Source: CAWAMR01 sp963783095
GTDB taxonomy: Bacteria; Planctomycetota; Planctomycetia; Gemmatales; Gemmataceae
Direction of reading: 5' to 3'
NCBI GenBank assembly: GCA_963783095.1
Contig: CAWAMR010000018.1
Span: 124,001 to 188,000, forward strand
DNA: 64,000 nt
A model generated the notes under the pieces. It did not search any database, was not told where the DNA came from, and saw nothing but the letters and a program-made list of their open reading frames with translations. Numbering within the stretch: position 1 is the first letter of the stretch; the number at the start of each line of letters is the position of its first letter. Positions 27,190-38,377 of this stretch are shown here, piece after piece. The position numbers and the translations under genes were made by a program.

Positions 27190-30166
27190 TTGACCGAGAA
27201 CGGCGAACGCGAAGCTTATGGCCGGGAGATTTTTGCGCCGCCCCGCATCAAGGCCCTCATTTCCTGTCGCCGGGCTGGTTCGATGATCTCTTGATGAACT
27301 GGACCATGGACCAGGAAGCGCTCAAGGTGCAGCTTTTCCGCTTTATTGATACTTTGCCCCTGCTCCGCGATCCGAAGTCGGTGAGCAGCCATCTGCGCGA
27401 GTATTTGGAGGAGGCCGGGAAAGAATTGCCCTGGTGGGTCCGGCTTGGGGTGAAGCTGATTCCAAGTCGCGGTTTCGGTGGCCGGCTGCTGGCGCGAACC
27501 GCCCGCTGGAATGCTGAACACATGGCCCGACGCTTCATTGCCGGCTCCACCGTCAACGAAGCATTAAAGTCGATTCGCCGACAACGTGCGCAGTCTCTTG
27601 CCTTTACGATCGATTTGCTGGGCGAATCGACCATCACGGAAGCCGAAGCGGATGGGGTTCAAAAACAGTATCTCGACCTGATCGCCGGTTTGTCGAAGGA
27701 GATTAATTCATGGACCGAGATTCCGCTCATCGATCGAGATGAGCGCGGACCGATCCCGCGCGTCAATGTCTCGGTAAAGTTATCAGCGCTTTTCAGCCAG
27801 TTCGATCCGATCGACCCGGCCGGAACCAGCGCAGCCGTTCGGCACCGGCTGCGCCCGATTCTTCGAGCGGCACGGCAAAGCAACGCTTTCGTCAACTTCG
27901 ATATGGAGCAATACGCCTTCAAGGATACCACTCTGCAAATCTTCCGGGAGATTCTCAGTGAAGATGAGTTTCGTACCTGGTCGAATGCCGGCATCGCAAT
28001 CCAGGCTTATCTGCACGATACGGAGCAAGATCTGAGGAATCTTCTCGAATGGACTCAACAACGAGGGTCTCCCGTCTGGATTCGACTGGTGAAGGGGGCT
28101 TACTGGGACTTTGAAACCGTACTGTCGGCACAGCAAGGCTGGCCGGTACCGGTGTTTACGGAAAAATGGCAAAGCGATGCAAGTTTTGAACGCTGTTCCC
28201 GCTTGATGATGCAGAATCACGATTGGCTGCACCCCGCCTTTGGCAGCCACAATGTCCGCAGCGTTGCTGCAGTATTATCTCTCGCCGAGGAGTTCAAAGT
28301 GCCAAAGGGGCGCTATGAATTTCAGATGCTGTTCGGCATGGCCGATGAGTTCAAACAAGCGCTGATCGCAATGGGCCAGCGCGTGCGCATTTATACTCCT
28401 TACGGTCAGTTGTTGCCGGGCATGGCTTATCTTGTCCGCCGACTCCTGGAAAACACCTCAAACGAATCGTTCCTGCGGGCCAGTTTCCGCGAGAATGTGC
28501 CGGAGGAATTTTTGCTCATGAATCCGACCTTGAAACAATCATCCCGCAACGGGCTGCTCACCAAGACCGAAACGATCGGTCTTGCCCCGTTCCACAACGA
28601 ACCGATCACCGATTTCAGCAGACAATCCGATCGAATTGCCATGCAAAAGGCTCTCGATGAGGTGAAAGCGCAATTCGGCAAACAATATCCGCTGGTAATC
28701 AACGATCGGGACATTCTTCCAGAGCGCTGGATGGATTCTCTGAATCCATCGCACGCAAAAGAAGTCGTCGGATGCTGTGCTCTGGCAACCCCGCAACAGG
28801 CCGAACAGGCCGTCCGCGCTGCTGCAGCAGCGTTTCCAGGCTGGCGCGACACCGAGCCGGCCCGCGCGCAGACTATCTGTTTCGCATTGCCAAGCGCCTG
28901 CGCGAACGCCGCTTCGAGTTGTCGGCATGGGAAGTCCACGAATGCGGCAAGCCCTGGCGCAAGGCCGACGCCGACGTCGCCGAAGCCATCGACTTTTGCG
29001 AGTACTACGCCCGCGAGATGCTGCGTTTGGCAGTCTCGCAACGCCGAGATTTGCCGGGTGAAAATAACGAATATTTCTATGAGCCGCGCGGCGTGGCCGT
29101 CATCATCGCACCATGGAACTTCCCTTTGGCCATCCTGTGCGGCATGGCCACAGCGGCCCTCGTTACCGGCAATACCATCATCCTCAAGCCGGCCGAGCAG
29201 TCGACGATTATTGCCGCCAAGTTCATGGAGGTACTGCGATCGGTCGATCTGCCTGCCGGTGTGGTCGGCTATCTATCGGGTGTCGGTGAAGAAATTGGGC
29301 CGACACTGGTCAATCATTCCGATGTGGCGCTGATTGCATTTACCGGATCGCTCAAGGTGGGATTGCTGATCAATCGCGAAGCATCGCAGCCGGCCCCCGA
29401 GCAGGATCATGTCAAGCGGGTGATCGCGGAAATGGGCGGCAAGAACGCCATCATCGTCGATGCGGACGCCGATCTCGATGAAGCGGTCAAGGGAGTTGTC
29501 GATAGCGCGTTTGGTTATCAGGGTCAAAAATGCTCTGCCGGCTCGCGTGCGATCGTGCTGGAATCGATCTATGATTCATTTCTCGCCCGGCTCGTCGAAG
29601 CCACGAAAAGTCTAACCGTCGCGCCGGCGGAAGCGCCGGGCTGTTCGGTGGGCCCGGTCATTGATGCTGAGGCGCGTGACCGGATTCTCCGGATGATCGA
29701 GCAGGGGGAAAAAGAAGCTCATCTGGTTTATGCTGCGGAAGTTGGGAGCTTAGCATCAGAAGGATTTTATGTTGGCCCACACATCTTCGCAGATGTCCCG
29801 GAGACGGCGACCATCGCTCAAGAAGAGATTTTTGGGCCGGTGCTGGCAGTGCTGAAAGCCCGCGACCTGGAACACGCACTGTCCATCGCCAATGGAACGA
29901 AATACGCTCTGACCGGCGGGATTTTTTCTCGGAGTCCGAGAAACATCGAACAGGTAAAAAGGCGATTTCGGGTCGGGAATCTGTACGTCAACCGCAAGAC
30001 GACGGGTGCGCTGGTGGATCGGCAGCCATTTGGGGGATTCAAGCTATCGGGAATTGGCTCCAAGGCCGGCGGGCAGGATTATCTCTTGCAGTTTGTAATA
30101 CCGCGCTCCATTTGCGAGAACACGATGCGTCGGGGTTTTGCACCGACAGATAAAAAGACAATCTAA
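27190..30166 (+). CDS. putA: Bifunctional proline dehydrogenase/delta-1-pyrroline-5-carboxylate dehydrogenase, two frame breaks
   Basis: Oxidises proline to glutamate using FAD and then NAD. The proline dehydrogenase barrel covers the first half (PRVNVSVKLSALFSQFDPID; VKGAYWDFE; GSHNVRSVA). The aldehyde dehydrogenase domain covers the second, with IIAPWNFPLAI, the general-base Glu in EMGGKN and the catalytic Cys in GQKCSAGSR. The N-terminal ribbon-helix-helix DNA-binding domain of enterobacterial PutA is absent. Breaks lie at 27235-27238 (TTTGCGCC) and 28864-28869 (GCGCGC). The corrected N-terminus reads EREAYGREIFA, favouring a TTG start near 27190, while the uncorrected frame starts at GTG 27180; the start is uncertain. 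The stop codon lies inside an intergenic repeat. Confidence 0.87.
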
Positions 30167-30311
30167 CCACAGAGTCACTGAGGACACAGAGAAAGACAAG
30201 CACCGAGCGATTAAAGAATAGATGATCGGATTCCGAAACGAATCGAATTCTGCTTTTTTCTCTCTTTTCTCTCTATTGTTATCTCTGTGTTCTCTGTGAC
30301 TCTGTGGTTAG
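30163..30311. repeat. Inverted repeat around CTCTGTGG/CCACAGAG units
   Basis: CTAACCACAGAGTCACTGAG at 30163 faces its near-complement ending CTCTGTGGTTAG at 30311. The outer left arm contains the putA stop codon, so the element probably arrived at or reshaped the gene's end. Confidence 0.75.
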
Positions 30312-30370
30312 TTTGTCTTTCTGTGCATGTTACGATTACCGCGATCTTTCTCCACCAAGGAACCTACCCC

Positions 30371-31333
30371 ATGATCCGCCGAATTCTTCTTTCGTTTTCA
30401 CTATTCGCCAGTTTTTGCCTGGTCGTTCGCGCTCAACCCCAACCTGAAATCAAAGCCCATACCGCCCTGGTCCATCACATCGCGGTCAGTCCGGACGGCA
30501 AGCTCGTCGCCACAGCGGGCTTCGACAAATCGATCAAACTCTGGGAGTTTTCCAATGGTACTCTCAAGGAATTGAAAGAACTCAAGGGCCATACCGATCC
30601 CGTCTATTGCGTGGCCTTCAATACCGATGGCAAACTCCTTGCTTCGAGCAGCCACGACAAAACCATCCGTACCTGGGCGATACCCGATGGAAAGCAAGTA
30701 AAAGAGATGAAAGGCCCTACCGACATTGTCGATACGATCTCGTTTTCTCCGGATAGCAAATTGCTTGCTTCGGGCAGCGGAATGCTCGACAAGTCCGTTC
30801 GGCTCTGGAATCCTGCGGAGGGCAAGGAAGTGAAAAACCTCGGGACGCACACTTCATCGGTGTATGCAGTGGCCTTCTCAGCCGATGGCAAATTGCTTGC
30901 TTCGGGCGGAGCGGATAACATCATCAAAATCTGGGATGTTGCCGGTTTGAAAGAATTGAAACAACTCAAAGGACATGAAATGGGTGTGACGGGCGTTGTT
31001 TTCGCGGGCGACAACAACACTCTCGTATCCATCAGTCAGGATAAAACGATCCGGGTCTGGGATGTGGGGATGGCCAAGGAATTGAAAAAATTCGGTCCTA
31101 CTCCCGACGATCTTTACGGTATCGCCTATCACAAAGGCTCGAAGATGCTGGCAACCGCTGGTTATTCAGGGATTATCTTGGTTTGGGATTTGACCGATCC
31201 CAAGCCGAAGTTCACTATGAAAGTGAAATCGCCGGCCTATTGCGTGGCATTCTCGGCAGATGGTAAGTATCTGCTATCGGGACACGATAACGGGACGGTG
31301 CACGTTACACCGGTAACGCCAATGAAGAAATGA
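30371..31333 (+). CDS. Secreted seven-bladed WD40 protein
   Basis: About 320 residues from ATG 30371, which gives a signal peptide (LLSFSLFASFCLVVRAQ). Seven WD repeats follow directly, each with an H/P-T start, an 'FSPDGK'-type turn and an 'I-x-x-W' end (KSIKLW, KTIRTW, KSVRLW, NIIKIW, KTIRVW, GIILVW and a degenerate last blade). Seven blades make one complete propeller, with no other domain. It probably acts as a periplasmic interaction platform. Monocistronic; convergent with prfB. Confidence 0.85.
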   Translation: MIRRILLSFSLFASFCLVVRAQPQPEIKAHTALVHHIAVSPDGKLVATAGFDKSIKLWEFSNGTLKELKELKGHTDPVYCVAFNTDGKLLASSSHDKTIRTWAIPDGKQVKEMKGPTDIVDTISFSPDSKLLASGSGMLDKSVRLWNPAEGKEVKNLGTHTSSVYAVAFSADGKLLASGGADNIIKIWDVAGLKELKQLKGHEMGVTGVVFAGDNNTLVSISQDKTIRVWDVGMAKELKKFGPTPDDLYGIAYHKGSKMLATAGYSGIILVWDLTDPKPKFTMKVKSPAYCVAFSADGKYLLSGHDNGTVHVTPVTPMKK

Positions 31334-31444
31334 AAATGAAATTGCGTGCATGACACCTGCGGGCCAATGCCAGTGATCGTTTGCAGAATTTCGTTGCGAG
31401 CTTGGTTAACCTGTGGGCACCGAGTGGATAAAACCAATATACCA

Positions 31445-31482
31445 GCGTAAGCGAAGACAGTTGTCTTGCACTTCGCTTACGC
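31445..31482. terminator. Hairpin between convergent WD40 and prfB genes
   Basis: GCGTAAGCGAAG and CTTCGCTTACGC form a perfect 12-bp stem with a 14-base loop. There is no T-run, so it may act as a bidirectional end-of-transcript hairpin and not as a classical terminator. Confidence 0.5.
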
Positions 31483-31513
31483 TTCAGGCTCGGATTTCGC
31501 GTTCCGCGAATGT

Positions 31514-32639
31514 TTACGCTGAAGCCTTTCGTTTGTGAGTTCTTGCAGTCTTCCAGCGCAGATAGGCGTGCATGAATTGGTCGAGATCGCCGTTGAGAAC
31601 CGACATCACTGCCGGTGTCTTCACGTCGATGCCATCGCGTTCTTCGCGCACCAAGGTATAAGGCTGCAAAACATAACTGCGAATCTGGCTGCCGAATGCT
31701 ACTTCCCCCTTGGCGTCGTAACGCTTTTCAATGTCGCCGGTTCGTTTCCGCTCTTCAATAGCATAGAGCCGGGTCTTGAGCATTTTCAGCGCGTTATCGT
31801 GGTTCTTGAATTGACTGCGTTCGGTTCGGCTCTCCGCGCGCACTCCAGTGGGGATGTGGATAAGTCTCACGCCGGACTGCGTCTTGTTCTGGTGCTGACC
31901 GCCGGGGCCACCGGAACAAAAAGTCTGCTTTTCGAGATCATCGGGCTTAATCTCGATTTCGATGGTGTCGTCGAACTCCGGCAGAACATCCACCGCGGCA
32001 AAGGACGTTTGCCGCGTATCGCCGGAACCAAAGGGACTGATCCGAACCAATCGATGCACGCCGATTTCGCTCTGAAGATAACCGTAGGCATACGGTCCGA
32101 CGACGCGGAACTGGACACTCAAGACTCCGGCTTCGTCGTTGACGTCTTTATCCTGCTCTTCAACCGTGAAACCGTGATCCTGTGCCCAGCGTGTATACAT
32201 GCGATACATGATCTCGGCCCAATCACATGCATCCGTACCGCCGGCACCCGGCTTGATCTGGACGATGGCGTTGGCAGAATCGTGTTTGCCGTTCATCATC
32301 GCCTGAAGTTCAAAGGCATCGTAAAGTTTGGCGATCTTCTCGATTTCACCCGACGCTTCGCTTTCGAGGGATGGATCCTCCTCCGATAATTCCAGGAGTG
32401 CTCCGAGATCGCCGATGGCGGTGTTGAGATCCTCGTAGGGTTTCAAGAGCGCATTGAGTGGTTTGAGAACCTGAATCGTATTTTGAGCATTCTCATTGCT
32501 GTCCCAAAAATTGGGTTCGCCCATTTTGGCGGTGAGCCGATTGCGCTCCGAAATCTTGTTGGGGATGTCAAAGAGAGTCTCGAAGCTGGGTAAGGCGGCC
32601 CACCAGGTCATCGGTGCGACGACGTAATTCCGGATTCAT
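31514..32639 (-). CDS. prfB: Peptide chain release factor 2, with programmed +1 frameshift
   Basis: RF2 ends translation at UGA and UAA. The GGQ motif that triggers peptidyl hydrolysis is in CSGGPGGQHQNKTQSGV, and the stop-recognition SPF tripeptide is in RLVRISPFGSGD. Translation starts at ATG 32639, seven bases after AGGAGA (32647-32652), with MNPELRRRTDDLVGRL. It meets an in-frame TGA at codon 24 within CTT TGA C. A +1 shift there continues as DIPNKISERNR through the whole protein to 31514. Starting instead inside the downstream frame would lose the conserved N-terminus. The slip is autoregulatory: scarce RF2 slows termination at UGA and favours shifting. Confidence 0.95.
32567..32573 (-). 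promoter_or_regulatory. prfB programmed frameshift site CTT TGA C
   Basis: CTT is codon 23 from ATG 32639 and TGA is codon 24; skipping the T at 32570 enters the main RF2 frame. The internal Shine-Dalgarno stimulator AGGGGG of the E. coli site is not evident upstream (CAG CTT CGA GAC TCT). Confidence 0.92.
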
Positions 32640-32779
32640 CGATACTTCTCCTGAAGGTACAATCCTTGCAAAATTGCGAGTTGCTATTGAATGGATCGTA
32701 GCATATCACAAAAGGTTCATTCCTGACAGGGCGACCGGGCGTTTACCCGATCTCCCCTCCAAACTATGGGAATTATTTT

Positions 32780-33515
32780 ATGAGCAAACTGAGCAACCAG
32801 GTCGTCCTGGTCACGGGCGGAGGCAGCGGTGTCGGTCAAGCAGTAGCAAAACGGTTCATCGACGAGGGAGCCAAAGTGGCCATTTCAGGCCGGGATGAGG
32901 CCAAACTACGCAAAGCTGCCGAATCGATCGGCGGCGGCAGCAAACTGCTCATTCACGCCTGCGATGTCACCGATCCCGCACAGGTACAGAAACTGGTCGA
33001 ACATGTCACCAAACAATTCGGGCGGATCGACATTTTGATCAACAACGCCGGAACCAACATCAAAGCGCGGCAAGATGCGCGAGTTGACGATCGAAAGCTG
33101 GAATCAGTTGGTGCGCACGAATCTCGACGGCGCGTTCTTCTGCATCAAGGCCGTGTTACCGCAGATGTTGGAGCGGAAGGACGGCGTCGTCATCAACGTG
33201 AACTCCATCTCGGGGAAGCGGGCGTATCCGTTGGCGGGAGCAGGCTACGCAGCGGGCAAATTCGGAATGCACGCCTTGGCCGGATGCCTCGCGGCCGAGG
33301 AGGTTGACAGCGGCATCCGGGTCAGCACGATCGACCCCGGCGAAATCGACACCCCGATTCTGGAAGCCCGCCCCACTCCGGTGACCGCGGAACAGCGTGC
33401 CAAGATTCTCAAGCCGGAGGACGTCGCAGAAGCGATCTACTATGTGGCAACTCTGCCACCCCACGTGACGGTCCCGGAACTGATTATCAAGCCGACGAGT
33501 CAGACCTATTTTTAG
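32780..33515 (+). CDS. Short-chain dehydrogenase/reductase (SDR), one frame break
   Basis: A classical SDR of about 244 residues. The NAD(P)-binding TGGGSGVGQAV lies near the start, the structural NNAGTN near residue 90, and the catalytic Ser in VNSISGKRAY with the Y-x3-K motif in GYAAGKFGM. The frame breaks at about 33065-33071 (AGCGCGGC). Deleting one G restores 'NIKARKMRELTIESWNQLV', an exact fit to the family. It is divergent from prfB across 140 bp. The substrate is unknown; the fold resembles 3-oxoacyl-ACP-reductase-like enzymes. Confidence 0.85.
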
Positions 33516-33555
33516 GGTCAAGGAACGGTCAAAGATTCGGCGTTGACCGGCTCAT

Positions 33556-35163
33556 TCATGGTTCGATCTTCGGGAGAAGTTTTGCTGGACCGATCACCCA
33601 TTGTGCCTTTTTGGGAAGACGAGCGACAGGAAAATCCTTCCCGTTCGCCAATAAGTCGTCGAAGGAGTTCCAGGTTGTCAAGCCATCTTCGGCCTGGGGC
33701 TCCAAAAGGTAACCGGCCAGGGAGCCAAGCGGCTGGTCGGTTATCACCACGAACGTCCCTGCCGGGACTTTTTTCATCTCATCGCGCCGGGTGACATCGA
33801 CCTCCGAAAGATTGTGTTTTTGGAAGGGTCGATCGGCACGGTTCCATTTTTCAACTTTGTAGATTTGCAAATCGAGTTCGATATCCTTGCGCAATTCCCG
33901 GACCTCAATACCCTGTCGCTGGAGCGACTGCACTGCCTTGACGCAAGTTGCCGGCAACAGATAGGCATACGGCCTCTGTACGGTCAAAGTACTCTCGACA
34001 CCGCCGAGGTAGCGCGTCCGGTAATCCCTGGTCTCTTTCGTCGCCAGGTGCTTGCCGTCCTTGAGCACTTCGACAAAGCCCAGAAGTGTTCGCTCGCCGC
34101 CCAAGGCGACATTTTTCGTCCGGAGTTCAATCCGGTCACGCGGCCTGGCAGCCTGGGCGATGAGCTTTTTCACATCGTCGGGATGAGCTGCGGCATAATC
34201 GAGAATGCCGCGCGCGAAAGCCTTGCCCGCGAGAACGCGATCCTTGAATGAGGCATAGGTGTAGGATTCCGAAAGAATGCCGATTTGATTGCGCATTGCG
34301 AAACACTGAATGCTGTAGCGCGGCAGAGCGGGATAAGTCGTCCAGCTCTTGTGATCCTCGGAAAAATCGCCGTAGAAGAAACTCTTGTAACCGGCGGACT
34401 TTTCCATTGCCGCACCGATTTCCGGCAACCATTTTTCCCGGACGGTGCTCACCATCGCTGCATCGGCATTGGGATGGCGCGGGCCATCGTACGTCAACGT
34501 ATATCGATGGAACGATCCGTTGGTCGTGTGCATGTCGACAATCACGGCCGGATTCCAGCGCGTGATCGTCCCGATCAGCGCGCGCACTTCAGGCGTTTCG
34601 AGTTTGATAAAATCGCGGTTGAGATCGTAACCCTCGGCATTGGTGCGAACGCCGACGCCGTCGGATGGGCCGTTCTGTTCCGGGCGATTCATCTTGTCGA
34701 TTTTCTCGTTGCCGTCGGCATTGAGAATGGGCACGATCAGAACGATGAGCTCTTTCAAAATCGACTTGTCTTTCGCCAGGGCGAGATCGCGCGCCAACAT
34801 GAGCACGGCCTCCTTGCCATCGACTTCGCCGGCATGGATATTGGCGAAGATCAGCGCAACGATTTTGCCGCTCTTGCCGGCCTGGTCGGCACTGGTAATA
34901 CTCGGATCGGACAGGATCAGAAGCGGCAACTTCCGTTTTTCGCCGCTTTCGCCGATGACCGACATTTTTGCCCGCGACGATTGCTTGACGAGATCCTCGC
35001 AAAAGCGCACGACGTCGGCATGGCGCGAGGTAGCGCGGTAGTTGGTTTTTTCAGCGATGGTCTGCGGAAGCGGTGATTCCGCGGCGACGGGCTGGACCAA
35101 AAAGACGAACGGGATACAGATGCATAGACGGCGAATCACGCAGTAACTCCTCGGAGGAATCAT
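33556..35163 (-). CDS. Exported M14-family zinc carboxypeptidase
   Basis: A 535-residue protein with an N-terminal signal peptide (LCICIPFVFLVQPVAAE). The zinc ligands His110 and Glu113 lie in NIHAGEVDGKE and His212 in VDMHTTNGS. The substrate-binding Asn-Arg pair is in DLNRDF, and a candidate catalytic Glu is in GILSESYTY. About 190 further residues after the catalytic domain form a beta-rich tail ending KLLPKIEP. It should trim C-terminal residues from peptides in the periplasm or outside the cell. Intact; convergent with the SDR gene. Confidence 0.87.
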   Translation of the reverse strand: MIPPRSYCVIRRLCICIPFVFLVQPVAAESPLPQTIAEKTNYRATSRHADVVRFCEDLVKQSSRAKMSVIGESGEKRKLPLLILSDPSITSADQAGKSGKIVALIFANIHAGEVDGKEAVLMLARDLALAKDKSILKELIVLIVPILNADGNEKIDKMNRPEQNGPSDGVGVRTNAEGYDLNRDFIKLETPEVRALIGTITRWNPAVIVDMHTTNGSFHRYTLTYDGPRHPNADAAMVSTVREKWLPEIGAAMEKSAGYKSFFYGDFSEDHKSWTTYPALPRYSIQCFAMRNQIGILSESYTYASFKDRVLAGKAFARGILDYAAAHPDDVKKLIAQAARPRDRIELRTKNVALGGERTLLGFVEVLKDGKHLATKETRDYRTRYLGGVESTLTVQRPYAYLLPATCVKAVQSLQRQGIEVRELRKDIELDLQIYKVEKWNRADRPFQKHNLSEVDVTRRDEMKKVPAGTFVVITDQPLGSLAGYLLEPQAEDGLTTWNSFDDLLANGKDFPVARLPKKAQWVIGPAKLLPKIEP

Positions 35164-35276
35164 TTGAAAGGGGTCAATGTGGGAAGCCGGCCAAGGGCAT
35201 TCGATTTTACTTTTTCCCCACCGGTTCTATTGTGTTAATGTAGTGTTACATCCTTCTTTTCATCATCCTGCTTGGA

Positions 35277-35840
35277 GTGTCCTTCGTGAAATCTTACTTT
35301 TTCACGTTCGCTACTGTCCTCGTCTTCGCCTCTTTGACTCGGGCGGCCGACGATAATCCGTTTAGATCCTCCAAGGTTGGCGATTGGGTTGAATACAAGT
35401 TGGTCACGAAGACCAGTCAAGATTTCGTCGTGGAAGCCACGCAAAAAATGACCCTTACGGCCAAGACTGAAAAGATTGCCACGGTCACCGTTGTCACGAC
35501 GATCAAGGATTCGATATCGACCCACGATCTTCGAATCGATTTGACCAAGCCATTCGAAGTGACCCAGTCGCCCCTTCCCGAACCGAAGCCCAAGACCGAG
35601 ATCACTACCGAAATAGTCAAGCAAGGCATGGAAAAAATCATGGCCGCAAGTAAGGAATTCTCGTGTACATTCACAGTGACCAAGGTCTCCGGGAAAGTGA
35701 ACAAAGTGCTCTTTGAGAACGAAGTCAAGGTCTGGGTCAGCAAAAGTGTGCCATTAGCCGGCATGGTGAAACTGGAGATGAAAGCGAGTTTCGCGCAAAT
35801 GTCGATGGAGCTTTCCGGCTTTGGACATGAGAAAAAGTGA
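35277..35840 (+). CDS. Small exported hypothetical protein
   Basis: Up to 187 residues. The start is a GTG at 35277 or, giving a better signal peptide, the GTG at 35286 (KSYFFTFATVLVFASLTRA). The mature part is rich in Lys, Thr and Val in alternating strands (MTLTAKTEKIATVTVVTTI), with one Cys. It has 'VGDWVEYKL', a phrase seen in planctomycete secreted proteins of unknown function, and a late 'KSVPLAGMVKLEM'. It is divergent from the M14 gene and convergent with csrA. Function unknown. Confidence 0.6.
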   Translation: MSFVKSYFFTFATVLVFASLTRAADDNPFRSSKVGDWVEYKLVTKTSQDFVVEATQKMTLTAKTEKIATVTVVTTIKDSISTHDLRIDLTKPFEVTQSPLPEPKPKTEITTEIVKQGMEKIMAASKEFSCTFTVTKVSGKVNKVLFENEVKVWVSKSVPLAGMVKLEMKASFAQMSMELSGFGHEKK

Positions 35841-35983
35841 TGCTCAGTTCCGTAGACCGGCGCGTTGAGTCCTGGACAGGGAGAACCTTGGCGAACGGAG
35901 TTATAAGGTATCAAAACGGGAACCGGTATGAAAGAAATTCATAGCGGTTGGAGCAGGTAGGAAGAGCCGGAATACGCTGGGTT

Positions 35984-36190
35984 TCACGTGGTGGGATCGG
36001 CAGGATTCACGACCACCGCAGCATCGGTCTTGGCATGAATGGCTTCCCAGATTTCCTGTCGATGCACCGGTACGTCCTTGGGCGCGACGATTCCGAGTCG
36101 AACCTTGTCGCCACGAATCTCGACGACCGTGACAATAATGTCCTCGTTAATTACAATGCTTTCATTTTTTTTTCTGGACAGAACCAACAT
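35984..36190 (-). CDS. csrA: Carbon storage regulator CsrA
   Basis: A 68-residue RNA-binding post-transcriptional regulator with the full signature MLVLSRKKNESIVI, then VVEIRGDKVRLGI and APKDVPVHRQEIWEAI. Family members form swapped dimers and bind GGA motifs in 5' leaders to repress or stabilise mRNAs. Its own leader contains GGAGAAGGA just upstream of the ATG, which is both the ribosome site and a possible self-binding site. The Arg residues of the binding face (RLGI, VHRQEI) are kept. Single gene. Confidence 0.95.
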   Translation of the reverse strand: MLVLSRKKNESIVINEDIIVTVVEIRGDKVRLGIVAPKDVPVHRQEIWEAIHAKTDAAVVVNPADPTT

Positions 36191-36631
36191 GGCTTGGTAT
36201 CCTTCTCCGGGTGTAACTTAATAACGCACCTGAAACAACACACAATCGCCTCTCGAATCCCAGCTCTTCCCCTTGCCGGCGCGGTGGAAAATCTATTTTC
36301 CACCAAGCAGTTTTCTTCAGCACACTTAGCAATCTTTTCTCATTTTCCCGGCGCGGCCGCTGGGGCGAAAAGCCGTGCGCGCCTCAAAACCATTATTCAC
36401 CGTAACCGTTGTTGTCATACCCGTCAAGGATTTGCGGCAAATTTTACCCAGTTTTACTTTTGGGTTGGACAACCGTTATTTGATGAGAATTCGTGATCGA
36501 CTCGCAATTCATCAGGTTATTCGTCGAAAAAAGTGCTGAATTCCAGCGATCCGCAAAAAAAAGATGATTTGATGGGCGGGCGAAATCCGGTGATTTTGGT
36601 CAAATGAAATACACGATCAAAAATGAGTGAA
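36191..36631. other. Intergenic, no gene recognised
   Basis: This tract lies between csrA and the 3' end of serA. It becomes AT-rich towards 36500-36630. One long frame crosses it antisense to csrA, but its translation lacks family features. It probably contains the csrA promoter. Confidence 0.5.
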
Positions 36632-38250
36632 TTATCCAAACCAAACGGGCATCGCGCCGACTTTCGGGAGTTTGACGACGGTCAACTTGCTGATCTTCTC
36701 GTGGGCACGAACTTCGCGTAATGCTTCATCGGGAGGTGAACTGTCCAGGTTCAACACCGCAATGGCTTCCCCTCCCGGCATCTGTCGGCCCACGTTCATC
36801 GAGGCGATGTTGACATTGTGTTTTCCAAAAATAGTGCCGATGAATCCGATCAGCCCCGGCACATCATGGTGTGTGAAAATCAACATGACGCCATCGAGAT
36901 AGCTTTCCAGGCGATACTCACCGAGTTGGACGAGCCGAAGATATTGATTGCCGAATAAGGTTGCCGACGCGATCAAACCCTTCTTGTCGACGAATACTTC
37001 GGTGTGCATCAGGTTGGCGAAATCGCCTTTGTGCGGGTTTGCCGACTGAATGATATCGATGCCGCGCTCGCGCCAATAACTCCGCATTGACGATATTAAC
37101 GCTCTCCGTCAGGCTCGCTTCCAGCAACCCCGCGGCGAAGGCTGCGGTCAACAAACGGGTATTCTTTTTCGCCAGTTCGCCGCGATAGATCAACTCGGCC
37201 TTATGAACGGGCCCCTGTGCAAGCTGGGCTTGCAGCATTCCCAGCCTGCGGGCCAGATCGACATAGTGGCGTATTTCATCCAGTTCCGCGCGGTTGACCG
37301 AAGTCACATTGACGGCACACTGAATAACTCCCTTCGTCAAGAAATCGCTCAGCAATTGTGCGGCCTCAATGGCAACCGCTTCCTGAGCTTCCACCGTTGA
37401 GGCACCCAGATGAGGCGTCAGCACAATATTCGGCGCCTTCAGAAGCGGATTGTCTGCGCTGGGCGGTTCCTGCTCGAAGACATCGAGCGCAGCGCCGGCG
37501 ATGACGGCGGATTTTAACGCATCGACAAGTGCAGATTCGTTTATGATTCCGCCGCGGGCGACATTCAAAATGCGGGCACTGCGCGTGCATCATCGCCAGT
37601 TCCTTCGCACCGATCAAATTCCTGGTTTCGTCGTTGAGCGGCAAATGCAGCGTCAGGAAATCGCAGATCGGCAGCAATTCGTGAACGCTGGAAAAGGCTT
37701 GAATGCCAAGCTGGGCCGCGCGGTCGGGAGCCAGGAAAGGGTCATAACCGACGATCTTCATATCCAGCCCGGCCGCCCGTCGAGCAACTTCGCGACCAAT
37801 GCGACCCAGCCCGACAACGCCAAGCGTTTTGCCGGCGAGTTGTGCGCCGATATACTTGCCGCGATCCCATTTGCCGGCCTTCATGCCTGCATCGGAAGTT
37901 GGAATGTGGCGAGCCAGACTGAGCATGAGCGCAATCGTATGTTCCGCAGCGGAAACGGTGTTCCCACCGGGCGTGTTCATCACCACGATGCCCTTGCGCG
38001 TGGCGGCTTGGACATCGATATTATCGACCCCGACCCCAGCGCGAACGATGGCCTTGAGCCGGCCCGGCGCTTCCAGCAAATCGGCGGTGATGCGCGTGCC
38101 GCTGCGCACGACAGCGCCATCGGCAGCGTGAAGCGCATCGGCGAGGGCAGCATCCTTCAAACCGGGTCGATTATCGACTTCGATCTCCGATTGCTTCAGG
38201 AGGTCTAGCCCGGCGGCTTCGAGTTTATCGCAGATCAACACACGCGGCAT
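36632..38250 (-). CDS. serA: D-3-phosphoglycerate dehydrogenase, long form with ACT domain, two frame breaks
   Basis: First enzyme of serine synthesis: oxidises 3-phosphoglycerate with NAD. The substrate-binding domain shows GVGVDNIDVQAATRKGI, the NAD-binding loop is GLGRIGREVA, and the catalytic region is split by the first break at 37581-37584 (ACGCGCAG), after which it reads NVARGGIINESAL. The allosteric substrate-binding domain follows. The second break at 37064-37073 (GGCGCGAGCGCG) restores LLARERGIDII when two bases are added. The C-terminal ACT domain (FTHHDVPGLIGFIGTIF) should sense serine. About 539 residues when joined, the normal length of the long form. An essential-type gene, so both breaks are probably errors. 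Confidence 0.92.
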
Positions 38251-38377
38251 TCGCCAAGCTCCGTGATTCGGGCACGAGTGAAACGAACGGCTTTCTTATT
38301 TCTCTTCAGCCTGCCTTCTGCTACACTTTCTTTTATCTTTTATACCTTTTCCCAAAGCAAATGGACGGGAGACCGTC

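Noticed and set aside
31535..32389. Long open frame on the plus strand antisense to prfB
   Set aside because: Its translation has no family features, and the minus-strand RF2 protein explains the codon pattern.
34285..35076. Long plus-strand frame antisense to the M14 carboxypeptidase
   Set aside because: It is a mirror of the highly biased coding strand; the translation is low in family-like motifs.
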